64,000 bases of DNA, taken from Methylomonas sp. MK1. Its GTDB lineage: Bacteria > Pseudomonadota > Gammaproteobacteria > Methylococcales > Methylomonadaceae. Of this stretch, positions 37,862-46,942 are shown one piece after another; the stretch's first letter is position 1, and each line of letters begins with the position of its first letter. Below the pieces are notes generated by a model. That model did no database searches. It was not told the origin of the DNA and worked only from the letters and a program-made list of their open reading frames with translations. Position numbers and translations under genes: made by a program. Location of the stretch: the NCBI RefSeq assembly GCF_000365425.1, contig NZ_AQOV01000001.1:1178001-1242000 (forward strand), written 5' to 3'.

Positions 37862-39367
37862 ATGACGCTACAAGCCTATCAAGAAAAAGCCGAGGGTTGC
37901 GCGGCCAATTGCAAGCAACGCTATGCCGCATTCATGGCCAATCCAAATTTGAGCGGCGGCCAAAAACTGGCCGTGCATTATTTTACCGTGGCGATGGTGC
38001 TGTTTATGGCGCAACTGTTGTTCGGCCTACTGGCCGGGTTGCAGTTTATCTTCCCGAGCTTTTTATACGAAATCCTCGATTTCAACGTCAACCGCATGGT
38101 GCATATCAATGCCATGGTGGTGTGGATGCTGTACGGCTTTCTCGGTTCGGTATACTGGTTTCTGGAAGACGAAAGCGGCGTGCCCATCGTCGGTTTGAAA
38201 TGGGGTCAACTGGCGTTTTGGGTGCTGACCGGCGCAGTCACCATCGTGGTGCTGGTTTACCTACTGATTCAAATCGGCAGCGGCACCGACACTTCATTGT
38301 GGTTGATTAACGAAGGCCGCGAATACATCGAAGCGCCGCGTTGGGCCGACATCGGCATCGTCGTGGTGATGCTGACCTTCTTTTACAACGTCGCGGCTAC
38401 CTTTGCCAAGGGCAAATGGTCGGGGATTGCCGGCGTTTTAACTCTGGACTTGGTTGCCTTAGCCGGCTTGTATCTGGCCGGCATGTTTTATGTCACCAAC
38501 ATTTCCGTCGATCAATACTGGTGGTGGTGGGTCATCCATCTCTGGGTGGAAGCCACCTGGGAAGTGCTGGTGGGCTGCATCATGGCCTGGAGCTTGATGA
38601 AGTTGCTGGGTGTGCGCCGCAAAGTCGTGCAAACCTGGCTGTATATCGAAGTGGCCTTGATGTTCGGCTCCGGCATTTTAGGCTTGGGCCATCACTATTT
38701 CTGGATCGGTACACCGGAATATTGGTTTACCATCGGCGGCTTCTTCTCTGCGCTGGAACCGATTCCGCTAGTGGCGATGGTGGTGCATTCGATTTACGAT
38801 GCCGGCGCGCATAAATTCAAAAACAGCAACCACCCTGCCCTGGCCTGGATTATCGCTCACGCCTTCGGTAACTTTCTCGGCGCCGGCGTTTGGGGCTTTA
38901 TGCACACGCTACCGCAAATCAATCTGTATACCCACGGTACGCAATGGTCGGCATCGCACGGCCATTTAGCCTTCTTCGGCGCCTATGCCACCATCAACAT
39001 CGCCTTCTTTTACCTGGCCGCACAGCAAGCGCGCGGCAATGTCTGGATGGGCGGCGAACTGGCCAACGGCTGGCGTTGGAAAGCCGCGGCGATTCTGCTG
39101 AACTTGGGCGTGATGGGCATGACAGTGGCCCTGTTGATCGCCGGCTACGAACAATCCTTTATCGAACGGGCGGTTGAAGGCTCAACCTGGGCCGGCTATT
39201 TTGCCGCACAAAACCACCCTTGGTTCATGCAGGCGATGATTTGGCGGATGGTATTCGGTTTGATGACCGCAGTCGGTGGCGGCTTATTACTCTGGGATTT
39301 ACTGGAAATCGGCAAGGGCGAGCAACGGCCGGCGGCGGTTATTGACAGCGAAGCAGTAACCCATTAG
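37862..39367 (+). CDS. norB: Nitric oxide reductase catalytic subunit
   Basis: The heme/non-heme iron subunit reduces NO to N2O. The 501-residue protein has about twelve membrane helices, heme and FeB histidines (RMVHINAMVVWMLYG, HLWVEATWEVLVGC, GLGHHYFWIG, SASHGHLAFFGAYA) and the conserved glutamates near the FeB site (VEATWE). With NorC it forms a cytochrome c-type NO reductase. No norQD genes follow. Methanotrophs produce NO during ammonia co-oxidation or hypoxic denitrification, so detoxification or respiration are both possible. Confidence 0.96.
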   Translation: MTLQAYQEKAEGCAANCKQRYAAFMANPNLSGGQKLAVHYFTVAMVLFMAQLLFGLLAGLQFIFPSFLYEILDFNVNRMVHINAMVVWMLYGFLGSVYWFLEDESGVPIVGLKWGQLAFWVLTGAVTIVVLVYLLIQIGSGTDTSLWLINEGREYIEAPRWADIGIVVVMLTFFYNVAATFAKGKWSGIAGVLTLDLVALAGLYLAGMFYVTNISVDQYWWWWVIHLWVEATWEVLVGCIMAWSLMKLLGVRRKVVQTWLYIEVALMFGSGILGLGHHYFWIGTPEYWFTIGGFFSALEPIPLVAMVVHSIYDAGAHKFKNSNHPALAWIIAHAFGNFLGAGVWGFMHTLPQINLYTHGTQWSASHGHLAFFGAYATINIAFFYLAAQQARGNVWMGGELANGWRWKAAAILLNLGVMGMTVALLIAGYEQSFIERAVEGSTWAGYFAAQNHPWFMQAMIWRMVFGLMTAVGGGLLLWDLLEIGKGEQRPAAVIDSEAVTH

Positions 39368-39416
39368 ATCGCCGGTGCGGCTTGCCGCTGGGCAATCCGC
39401 CTAGTTTTCGTAAGCT

Positions 39417-39446
39417 TAAGGCGAATACGCTGCCGTATTCGCCTTA
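39417..39446. terminator. Bidirectional-type hairpin after norB
   Basis: A perfect 13-bp stem TAAGGCGAATACG (39417-39429) with CGTATTCGCCTTA (39434-39446) closes a 4-nt loop. It lies between the convergent norB and the small CxxC gene. Only a weak T-rich tail follows on either side, so efficiency is uncertain. Confidence 0.6.
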
Positions 39447-39458
39447 TAAGGCTTTATC

Positions 39459-39653
39459 TCAAACCGGAGAACATTGCGGACACGCGGTTGGCTTGGCAAA
39501 TCTCTCACCGGCCTTCTTCGCCGCACTGGTCACGCTGCTGATCGAACCCAGATAATAAATGGCCTCTTTAGCAGGTAGCAAAGAGCAGCTGGATTTATGA
39601 ATCAGGTGATCGCCATTTTCTTGCGCGCTTATCTCAATAAAAAACTCTGCCAT
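39459..39653 (-). CDS. Small protein with C-terminal CPQC motif
   Basis: The 64-residue protein starts at ATG 39653 after GAGGAATAGACA, a good ribosome site. It has an internal HKSSCSLLP and a C-terminal ACPQCSPV that could bind zinc. No signal peptide or membrane segment is seen. I do not know a characterised homologue. Confidence 0.65.
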   Translation of the reverse strand: MAEFFIEISAQENGDHLIHKSSCSLLPAKEAIYYLGSISSVTSAAKKAGERFAKPTACPQCSPV

Positions 39654-40135
39654 TGTCTATTCCTCTTGATATAGGTTTTATAAATACCGGTCCGAACCGG
39701 TAGAACCGTGTCCAAAAATCGAACTTCTGTAGACCATCGAACATTCGGCCTGAGCGATGTTATGAAAATGACATGAATCACAGCTAATCCAGGCCATTTT
39801 GCGGCTCAGTTAACCGGCAGCAAGAAATAGACCAGAACAGGTCATATTGAAAACCAAAACCAGCCGGTACACCAGCCCCGCTCATTCAACGTTAAGCGAC
39901 ACCTTATTGGGGTATGTGTTAAACAACATAAAGCACCCGACAAATAAGAATCCGCCTTACCGTCAACGCCACACAAACACTATTAATCCAAGCATCTGCT
40001 GATAGTCGCCCCCACGCAGACTGGCCTATCGCCTTTCCGTTATTTAAGCCCTATCTCAGTGGCTGATTGTTGCATTCAAAATTTCTTCTACAATTTCTAC
40101 TCAGTTTTCACGTTATGAATACAGGGGGAATGCGT
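39654..40135. other. Intergenic region upstream of the chemoreceptor
   Basis: Nearly 480 bp without a convincing gene, RNA or repeat. The last part presumably holds the chemoreceptor promoter; no strong match was identified. Confidence 0.4.
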
Positions 40136-41752
40136 ATGCTGAATCGTTTTTCGATAGCCACCAAACTTCAACTGATGTCTTGGTTTGCGTCTCTACTGCT
40201 GGCCGGCCTGGCGTTACTTGGCTATCACGCATTAAATTTTCTCGGAGATGCAGCACACCGTATGGGACAAGGAAAAGATATTGTCGCCGACATTCTACCG
40301 CCCCCTTTATTTCTGGTTGAAGCTCAGTTAATGGCCGAACAGCTTTACCATGACAAAGATAAAGAACCGAAGTATGTGCGATTAAAAGAACTGAAAATCG
40401 AGTATGACACCCGCAATCGCTATTGGGAGTCCACACAGGGTATTCCCGCCCAACTAAAACAAGCCATATTGGGCACGCAACGCGAACAAGCTGATCAGTG
40501 GTGGAAAGAATTGGAGGAACGCTATATTCCAGCAATCAAGGAAGGTGATGTAAAAACAATGGACCTGGCGATGGAACGCCTGGATCAACAGTACGAACGA
40601 CATCACGAAGCATTGGAAGAAACAGTCAAAATTTCCAACCAATATTCCAATGAAACCTTGGCAAACCTTAACCAGACCGTCGACAGCACAACCTGGTATC
40701 TGGTCGGACTGGCATTACTGGGCGCAATAGCGTTCGTGATAATGGCCTACGTGATTATTCACCAAATCCGTTACAGCCTTGATCAAGCGGAAAAAGTCAC
40801 TGGGGCTATCGCCGCCGGCGACCTGACGGTGGTAATCCCCGATGCAGGCGACGATGAAATCGGACAACTTCTCAGAAAGTTAGCGCAGATGCGCAAGAAC
40901 CTACACAATCTAATCTCCGATATGCACAACGGCGTATTCCAACTTAATCGATATTCGGCGGACCTGTTAGAGGCCGCCGCGCAAGAATCGATTATCGCCA
41001 ATAACGGTTACGAGGCAGCTTGCAGCATGGCGGCCACTATCGAACAGCTCTCGGTATCGCTCGAACAAGTCAACGGTAATGCGCTGGACGCCAAGCAGGT
41101 TGCGTTCGAATCAGGACAGCGCGCCGAGTCATCCACAAAAGTCATTAGCTCCACCGCCAAAGAGATGCAAAAAATTTCAGCCATTGTTGTAAATGCGGCC
41201 GACTACATTCGCAATCTGGAAGCAATCAGCTCGGAAATAACCAGTATTGTTGATGTGATTCACGGTGTCGCCGAACAAACCAATCTGCTTGCTCTGAACG
41301 CCGCGATTGAAGCCGCTCGAGCCGGCGAGTACGGCCGAGGTTTCGCAGTGGTTGCAGACGAAGTAAGAACCCTTGCCGAGCGCACCAGCACATCCAGCGG
41401 TGAAATTAAATTGATGGTGGAAAAAATTCGTCAGGCCTCCAAAGCCGCCGTGCAGGCTATGGAAAGTGGTGTAACCGGCGTTGAATCCGGCGTAGCGCTT
41501 TCCAGCCAGGCCGGCCAATCGGTCAACGAAATCCTCGATGCCCAATACCGCGTCACTCTGTCGGTAGACGGGATTAGTGGCGCACTTGGCCAGCAATCGG
41601 CTGCTACACGCGATATGGCTGGTCGGGTGGAACAGATCTCGCAAAATGCCAATTCGCTGGCTAAAACTGTAGAGAAAACCAAGCAGAGCGCGGAACAATT
41701 AGCGCAACAGGCGGCAAGCCTAGATAAGTTGGCAGCACGATTCAAATTGTAA
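40136..41752 (+). CDS. Methyl-accepting chemotaxis protein
   Basis: A transmembrane chemoreceptor of 538 residues. The ATG at 40136 ([11 protein letters not shown]) is chosen because AGGGGGAA lies just upstream; in-frame ATGs at 40115 and 40130 are alternatives. It has two membrane helices (about 10-32 and 190-212), a periplasmic four-helix sensing region (about 35-185), HAMP (about 213-265) and a signalling domain with the conserved tip [37 protein letters not shown]. No C-terminal CheR-tether pentapeptide is present. No chemotaxis genes are nearby; the ligand is unknown. Confidence 0.94.
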   Translation: MLNRFSIATKLQLMSWFASLLLAGLALLGYHALNFLGDAAHRMGQGKDIVADILPPPLFLVEAQLMAEQLYHDKDKEPKYVRLKELKIEYDTRNRYWESTQGIPAQLKQAILGTQREQADQWWKELEERYIPAIKEGDVKTMDLAMERLDQQYERHHEALEETVKISNQYSNETLANLNQTVDSTTWYLVGLALLGAIAFVIMAYVIIHQIRYSLDQAEKVTGAIAAGDLTVVIPDAGDDEIGQLLRKLAQMRKNLHNLISDMHNGVFQLNRYSADLLEAAAQESIIANNGYEAACSMAATIEQLSVSLEQVNGNALDAKQVAFESGQRAESSTKVISSTAKEMQKISAIVVNAADYIRNLEAISSEITSIVDVIHGVAEQTNLLALNAAIEAARAGEYGRGFAVVADEVRTLAERTSTSSGEIKLMVEKIRQASKAAVQAMESGVTGVESGVALSSQAGQSVNEILDAQYRVTLSVDGISGALGQQSAATRDMAGRVEQISQNANSLAKTVEKTKQSAEQLAQQAASLDKLAARFKL

Positions 41753-41862
41753 GAAGCCCGCGAGCAGACTGTGTCTCTCAGACACAAACGTAAAAACTAT
41801 CCGAGCTTGGGGCACTTGAATGCACGTTAATCTTAGCCGGCAAAACCTCAAGCTGAAGAATC

Positions 41863-43452
41863 TCACTTAACCAACAATACCCGCCCCAGCAGGCTTCCAT
41901 TTTCCAGAGCCATCGTTGGCCCGGCACCGCAACGCTCGATCAACCCTGCAAGTTGCTGCCCCAGCACTTCATGCCGTTTTTGCTCGCTCAACATCGCCTG
42001 TTTGATCTCCGCCATCACCTCCGCCAAAGCTTGCTGTAAACCTTTCTGTAAGCCTTTCAACGCCGCTTTCTGCAAAGACGGCTGGATTTTTTTGTGCAGG
42101 AAAAACGGGATAAGCCAGCTTAGGCCAATCAGCAACACGCTATGTACCGCAAAGTCAGTACCCAAATAAGCAGTGGCATTGGCGTCGGCGGCACTGTGGT
42201 AGTAGCCGGAGAATACTTGATAGCCCACTGCACCCATCGCCGCCAGAGGCAAGACAGTTTCACAGATTGCGGTGAGTTTGAGCAGAAAGCGTTGGGCACC
42301 GTTGCCGGGCTGCAATAAAGCCTGTCGGCCAGCCAGTTCAGTTTGAGCGGTGAGGTTTTTCTCGGTATTGTCGCGGATGCCTTGCAGAGCATTTTTTAAA
42401 GGTTTACTGGGAATATTGGCTTGCGCGGCTTGCAACACCAATTCGTCCAGCAAATCGTTCAGGCGATTCTGCGCCCAGTCGTCCCACAATTTGATGTCTG
42501 CTGCTTGGCCCAGATTCTCCGCCCAGAATTGCGCGAGTTGTTTGATCGGCCAGGCCAGGCCTTGTTGCAAGCTGGCTTCGGTATGCTGCCATAGTGCATC
42601 GAAATTCTGCTGTAATTGCGCGTAGTCTTGCGCGGAAAAATCCTCGGCCAGTTGTTGCAAGGTCTGCTTTAGGTGCTGGCGGCGCAATTGTTCGCCGCGC
42701 TGCTCTAATTGCACAACGCTGTGTTTACCAGAGAGTTGCCGCAACTGCGCCAGCAATGCGGCAAACTCGTCGCCGTCCGGTTCGCTGCAACTGGTGCGAA
42801 AGATTAAGGGATCGGTAAAACCGGCCTTACCCAGCTGCTGTTTAAAATCGTCGTATTGCACCGACTGACCACGATCCCACTGATTCATCACAAACAGCCA
42901 GGCGTGTTTCGCACCTTCCGACAGCAGCAGTTGCCAGGCTTTGTTGTCGCGGTAGCGCTCTGGGCTGACTACATAGAGTAAAGCGTCGATATGCGGCAGC
43001 CATTCCAGTACCAAACGTTTGTTGCCGAGTTCAACGCTGTCGAAATCCGGCATATCAATCCAGACGATACGGCTGTTTGCCGCATCGTTGTGCTGGCTGA
43101 TCTTGATGCTGTCCAAGGGCAGCCCGGCCGGCAACTTGTTAATCGCCAGGCTTTGATGGTGATACAAGGTCACTTCCCGCGAAGTGGGGCGCTCGATGCC
43201 GGCCCGGGCAATGGCTTGCCCCGCCAAACGATTCAACAAACTGCTTTTACCGACGCCGGTGCCGCCCATGAAGGCAACAATCAACGGTCTGCTATCCGGA
43301 TCGGATTGACTCGCGGCAAAGAGGCTTTCCGTACTGCGCGCGTCTATGGTGGTCAATAATTGCGCCCGTTCCGCACTCAATCGGCCTTCGGCTTGCGCGG
43401 CTGCGGCCCATTGCCGGGCTTGGGTCAGCAATTCAGAGTAATCGTAAGCCAT
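41863..43452 (-). CDS. Dynamin-like membrane GTPase (downstream member of a pair)
   Basis: The 529-residue P-loop GTPase has G1 GGTGVGKS (63-70), G3 DMPDF (133-137) and G4 NQWD (190-193). A helical region follows, then two membrane helices (about 395-415 and 430-452) and an amphipathic C-terminal segment. The layout resembles bacterial dynamin-like or YfjP-type GTPases that remodel or tether membranes. Its start lies within the end of the second GTPase gene (20-nt overlap). Both proteins probably form a hetero-complex. Methanotrophs make intracytoplasmic membranes, so a membrane-shaping role is attractive but unproven. Confidence 0.85.
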   Translation of the reverse strand: MAYDYSELLTQARQWAAAAQAEGRLSAERAQLLTTIDARSTESLFAASQSDPDSRPLIVAFMGGTGVGKSSLLNRLAGQAIARAGIERPTSREVTLYHHQSLAINKLPAGLPLDSIKISQHNDAANSRIVWIDMPDFDSVELGNKRLVLEWLPHIDALLYVVSPERYRDNKAWQLLLSEGAKHAWLFVMNQWDRGQSVQYDDFKQQLGKAGFTDPLIFRTSCSEPDGDEFAALLAQLRQLSGKHSVVQLEQRGEQLRRQHLKQTLQQLAEDFSAQDYAQLQQNFDALWQHTEASLQQGLAWPIKQLAQFWAENLGQAADIKLWDDWAQNRLNDLLDELVLQAAQANIPSKPLKNALQGIRDNTEKNLTAQTELAGRQALLQPGNGAQRFLLKLTAICETVLPLAAMGAVGYQVFSGYYHSAADANATAYLGTDFAVHSVLLIGLSWLIPFFLHKKIQPSLQKAALKGLQKGLQQALAEVMAEIKQAMLSEQKRHEVLGQQLAGLIERCGAGPTMALENGSLLGRVLLVK

Positions 43453-45172
43453 GTTTCTTCTCTTTCAGCGCCAGTTCCGCGGCGTGGCATTGTTGTTCGG
43501 AGATGTTAAAGCGGGTGGGCGACAGCACGCCTTGCGGCAACAAATACAAGCGCTGTTTCAGGCAGGCATCGAACAGCGCGGTTTTCACGGTATTGAGCTG
43601 ATGCTGTTTTAATTCGGCTTCTACCTTATGCATGTAACTACCGATGGCGCTTTCGGCTAATAAGGACGTAATGGTCAGCATCAATGGGGTAATCACCAAA
43701 TCATGAATACCGATACCGCCGGCCTGGATTGCCAGCAATAAGGCGCCGGCGTCGGTCGTGACGCGGGTGGCGCGCAGACTGTTCAAAACCATCGGTTGCT
43801 CTTGCAGTTTTACGTATAAACGCTGCGCCGAGGCTTCCACATCCTGTTGAAAATCGCTGTGATAGTCCGTTACCGCCTGGCGATAACTGGTTAATAAATC
43901 GCCGCGTTTCTGTCTCAGCGCCATCGCGGTTTCTTTCCACCAGCGGCTATCGGCCGGTTCGGTTTCGGTTTTCTCCAGCAAACGGTCGGCGATTTGAATC
44001 AACAGATGCTCGCCTAACTGATTTAACACCCCGAGCTCCTGAGTGGGATTAACAGGTGTGCCGCCGCCCAAGGCAAATAATTTACGAAACGGCCAGGTCA
44101 TGGCCCTTCGGGTCTTGCCCAAGGCCTTGGCGATGCCGGGGATTTCCAGCAAGGTCAGCAGATTTAACAAAGCGTTTTGAAAGGTTTCGTAATGATGCGG
44201 ATGGTTCAGATAATCGCGCTGGTACTCCTTAACTGCCTGCGCCAAAGCTTGATCGACCAGGGTTTGCCAATGATGCTGAGCATGGTGTTCGGCAAACACC
44301 GGTTGCAGCCAGTCCAGCCAATAGCGGCTAAGTAATTGCTGCTGGCGAGCGGCGTGTTTATGCCGGGTAACCTTTTTCGCCAGATCCGCGAATGCGTGCG
44401 CAGCCGACTGCGGCCAGCTCGGCACGGCGGGGGCTTTTTGGAATAATAAGGGCACCACGATAGGCAAAGTATCTTGCCGGGTTTGCAGCCACTTTTGCCG
44501 CAGCGAATCCAGAATCACCGGCTCGCTGCCTTCGTTAAGTTTATTCACGCAAATCAAGGTAGGCTGCTGGAAAACCTCGATGGCTTTCATCATTTCCCAA
44601 ACCGATTGATCGGCGTATTTTTCTTTACTCACCACCAGTACCACGATGTCCGCCAGCGCGATGGTGCGGATCACGCCTTCCCGATAATCAGCGGCGTCTA
44701 TTGAATCGAAATCAGGCGTATCCCAGCAGACGCAAGCCGGCAACAAGGCCGAGGCGCCGGGGCTTGGACTCAAGGAATAGCAATCGTATCTTCCCGGCCG
44801 CAGCTCAGTTTGCTCCAAACGTTGAAAGCGGCCGAAATAATGTTGCATGCCGTCGCAGTCGTCGGGCGTCAGGCCGTGGCAAAAGCCTTGGGCCTGTACC
44901 GTGTAACCGGCCAGCGGACTCACGCCGGCGGCGTTGGCATCTAACAGCAGATTAACGACGGAACTTTTACCGGCCTGCGTAGGCCCGATCACGGCGATTT
45001 GCAGCGGAAAACCGGGGTTTTGGTCCAGCAGCTCGCCTTTGCGAATAAAGGCTTCGCCGTGCAACAATTGCTCGATACGTTGCTGATAATCCAGGTACTG
45101 GGGATTTTTTTTATCCAGCTGCTGTAGCACAGTTTGGTAACGCTGTTTGAGAAGTTGGATAAATTCCAGCAT
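43433..45172 (-). CDS. Dynamin-like GTPase (upstream member of a pair)
   Basis: The 579-residue protein has a G1 loop GPTQAGKS (63-70), G3 DTPDFDS (151-157) and a variant G4 NKLN (210-213) in place of NKxD, which may alter nucleotide specificity. An N-terminal helical region precedes the GTPase domain, and helical segments with a hydrophobic patch (about 455-505) follow. It shares the D-x-PDFDS switch with its neighbour, suggesting the pair arose by duplication. It is divergent from the lipoprotein gene at 45288. Confidence 0.85.
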   Translation of the reverse strand: MLEFIQLLKQRYQTVLQQLDKKNPQYLDYQQRIEQLLHGEAFIRKGELLDQNPGFPLQIAVIGPTQAGKSSVVNLLLDANAAGVSPLAGYTVQAQGFCHGLTPDDCDGMQHYFGRFQRLEQTELRPGRYDCYSLSPSPGASALLPACVCWDTPDFDSIDAADYREGVIRTIALADIVVLVVSKEKYADQSVWEMMKAIEVFQQPTLICVNKLNEGSEPVILDSLRQKWLQTRQDTLPIVVPLLFQKAPAVPSWPQSAAHAFADLAKKVTRHKHAARQQQLLSRYWLDWLQPVFAEHHAQHHWQTLVDQALAQAVKEYQRDYLNHPHHYETFQNALLNLLTLLEIPGIAKALGKTRRAMTWPFRKLFALGGGTPVNPTQELGVLNQLGEHLLIQIADRLLEKTETEPADSRWWKETAMALRQKRGDLLTSYRQAVTDYHSDFQQDVEASAQRLYVKLQEQPMVLNSLRATRVTTDAGALLLAIQAGGIGIHDLVITPLMLTITSLLAESAIGSYMHKVEAELKQHQLNTVKTALFDACLKQRLYLLPQGVLSPTRFNISEQQCHAAELALKEKKHGLRLL

Positions 45173-45214
45173 GTGGTAAGCTTGTGTTTTTAATTACCGA
45201 GTAATTTGGTTTGT

Positions 45215-45243
45215 TTGGTAACCCGCGTTGCAACCATTATAAA
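45215..45243 (+). promoter_or_regulatory. Sigma70-type promoter for the lipoprotein gene
   Basis: TTGGTA (45215-45220), a 17-bp spacer and TATAAA (45238-45243) form a good sigma70 match 45 bp before ATG 45288. It lies in the 115-bp divergent gap with the GTPase pair. Confidence 0.6.
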
Positions 45244-45287
45244 TACAAAATTCGGGTTTGTTTATTTAGCCACTGGGGGGCTGCATC

Positions 45288-45722
45288 ATGAAAAAAGCGT
45301 CAACTGTTTTGGTTTTTTTAACCTGTGCACTTTTGGCTGGTTGCAATAAAAGCAATCAAATCAACGGCAGCAGTTTAAAAACGGTCAATCGATCAATCAG
45401 TCAAATCAAGGAAAAATTGCCGCTAGACCAACGCATCGAGTTTGAAGTGTCTTTCTGGACCTTACGCGATGAAATCCGCAATAACAAGGAGTTTTTGGAC
45501 GCTATCGATGGCAAGACACCGGAACAATTGGTGGAATCTGGCAAAGAGTTATTTGCCAAACGTAAAGCTGCCGGCAGCAAAGACTACGAAAAGTACGACA
45601 ACTGGGACCAAATGATTTCCCAATACTCGCAAGAACGTATCGATCAAAACCGCAAGAAAACCCCTGACCAACGTGACAAAAACCCACCGGCACGGGTCGA
45701 TTACAAAATGCACTCCATGTAA
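45288..45722 (+). CDS. DUF6694-like small lipoprotein
   Basis: The 144-residue lipoprotein has signal MKKASTVLVFLTCALLAGC (lipobox LAGC, Cys19) and a charged helical mature part (RIEFEVSFWTLRDEIRNNKE, then KTPEQLVESGKELFAKRKA). The C-terminus is rich in Lys, Arg and Pro. It ends 1 nt from the convergent DUF2959 gene. I believe it belongs to DUF6694, function unknown. Confidence 0.8.
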   Translation: MKKASTVLVFLTCALLAGCNKSNQINGSSLKTVNRSISQIKEKLPLDQRIEFEVSFWTLRDEIRNNKEFLDAIDGKTPEQLVESGKELFAKRKAAGSKDYEKYDNWDQMISQYSQERIDQNRKKTPDQRDKNPPARVDYKMHSM

Positions 45723-45723
45723 T

Positions 45724-46383
45724 TTATCTGCGCACCGGGGCCGGCAGTTGTTTCTGTTCCACCAGAACCGCAACAAACTGGCTGGCCTCGCTGATGGTTT
45801 TCTCCATCACCTCAATCAACCGCGAAATATCCACACCAATTTCCATAAATTCGTGCCGCAGTGCAGCGATGGCATGGGCGTTCAGGTTGTGTTTTAAAAA
45901 CAGCACCTGATCCTGAAACGCCGCCAATACCGGATGCATGCGGGTTTCCGCAGTTTGCAAGGCTTTTAACAACCGGGCGTATTGTTGCCGAGATTTTTTC
46001 AACTGCTGCTGGCTGCGCGCCTTCAAGGCCCGGTTGCTATATAAAGCCAGCTCGGCTTCCCATTCGTTGAATAGAGCTTCACTAATCTCTTCGACCGCCT
46101 GAATCCTTTGACTGACTTGATCGGCCTTACCCTTGCATAGATCGTAGCGGCGCTTAAGCTGCTGATAGCGTTGTTCCATCGAACTATCCTGCACATTGAC
46201 GATGCTTTTAAATTTATCCAGTGCATCGACGAATTGATCCCGGCTGTCCTTCAAGCTCTCGCAAGCCTGCCCAACCTGCATCACTACGATGTCGCGCTTT
46301 TGATGACCCAACAAGGACTCGCGGCTTTGGTAGTAAGCCTTGCGCAAACGTTTGTTCAGAATGGCTTTGATAAAATTAATCAT
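45724..46383 (-). CDS. DUF2959 coiled-coil protein
   Basis: The 219-residue, almost entirely helical protein matches DUF2959 (AYYQSRESLLGHQKRDIVVM, SLKDSRDQFVDALDKFKSIV). Most members I recall have an export signal; here the N-terminus MINFIKAILNKRLRK is basic-amphipathic instead. It overlaps the mfnE-like gene by 8 nt and is the last gene of the C1-cofactor cluster on this strand, an unexpected companion. Confidence 0.82.
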   Translation of the reverse strand: MINFIKAILNKRLRKAYYQSRESLLGHQKRDIVVMQVGQACESLKDSRDQFVDALDKFKSIVNVQDSSMEQRYQQLKRRYDLCKGKADQVSQRIQAVEEISEALFNEWEAELALYSNRALKARSQQQLKKSRQQYARLLKALQTAETRMHPVLAAFQDQVLFLKHNLNAHAIAALRHEFMEIGVDISRLIEVMEKTISEASQFVAVLVEQKQLPAPVRR

Positions 46384-46942
46384 GGTGGGACAGGAAACGG
46401 TCTTTATTAATCACTTTGATTTTGTAGTGTGCCTGGGCGGTGAAGCGTGTAAAAGCAGCGTCGAGTATGCCTTGTTGCTGTAAGCCCAGCAAACTCGCTT
46501 GCTCCGGAATCGCCGCCGATTTAACGATAATTAGCTCATCGGCTTTGATATAGCCAGCCAACCAGGCCGCCAAACTATCGGACGTTATATCCCAGCTAGC
46601 GGCAATCCCGGCTTGATCTAATTGCTTGACTTGCGGAGACCAGATCAGCACCGGTTTGACTTGCGATGCACAACGTATACTTTCCGCATCGGCGACGATA
46701 GCAAACTCGGGCATTAGGCTCTGGATCAACAAGGCCATTTGCTGCATCGCCAGAATCGCCATCCGGTGCGCGGCGATATCGTCGAAACGCCATTGACTTT
46801 GCGCGATACGCACTTGTTCAGCAAACGTTCCCCCGCCGGGCACAATAACAATTGGGCCGGCGCGATTTGCGATTGCTGCCAAACAAGCGGGCAAGGCTGC
46901 TGTTTCCAGCAAGCTGCCGCCCAGCTTGATCACGCAAGTCAT
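46376..46942 (-). CDS. mfnE: Amino-acid-kinase-fold enzyme, MfnE-like (methylofuran synthesis)
   Basis: The 188-residue protein has the amino-acid kinase signatures IKLGGSLLE and IVPGGGTFAEQVR, and a C-terminal KADELIIVKSAAIPE block. In methanogens MfnE phosphorylates the aminomethyl-furan phosphate to the diphosphate used to build methanofuran. The bacterial cofactor would be methylofuran. Assignment rests on fold plus neighbours (MfnD- and MfnF-like genes); another small-molecule kinase remains possible. It overlaps pabB as ATGA. Confidence 0.75.
   Translation of the reverse strand: MTCVIKLGGSLLETAALPACLAAIANRAGPIVIVPGGGTFAEQVRIAQSQWRFDDIAAHRMAILAMQQMALLIQSLMPEFAIVADAESIRCASQVKPVLIWSPQVKQLDQAGIAASWDITSDSLAAWLAGYIKADELIIVKSAAIPEQASLLGLQQQGILDAAFTRFTAQAHYKIKVINKDRFLSHHD

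Noticed and set aside
41177..41787. Leftward open frames within the chemoreceptor gene
   Set aside because: They are antisense shadows of the conserved signalling domain.
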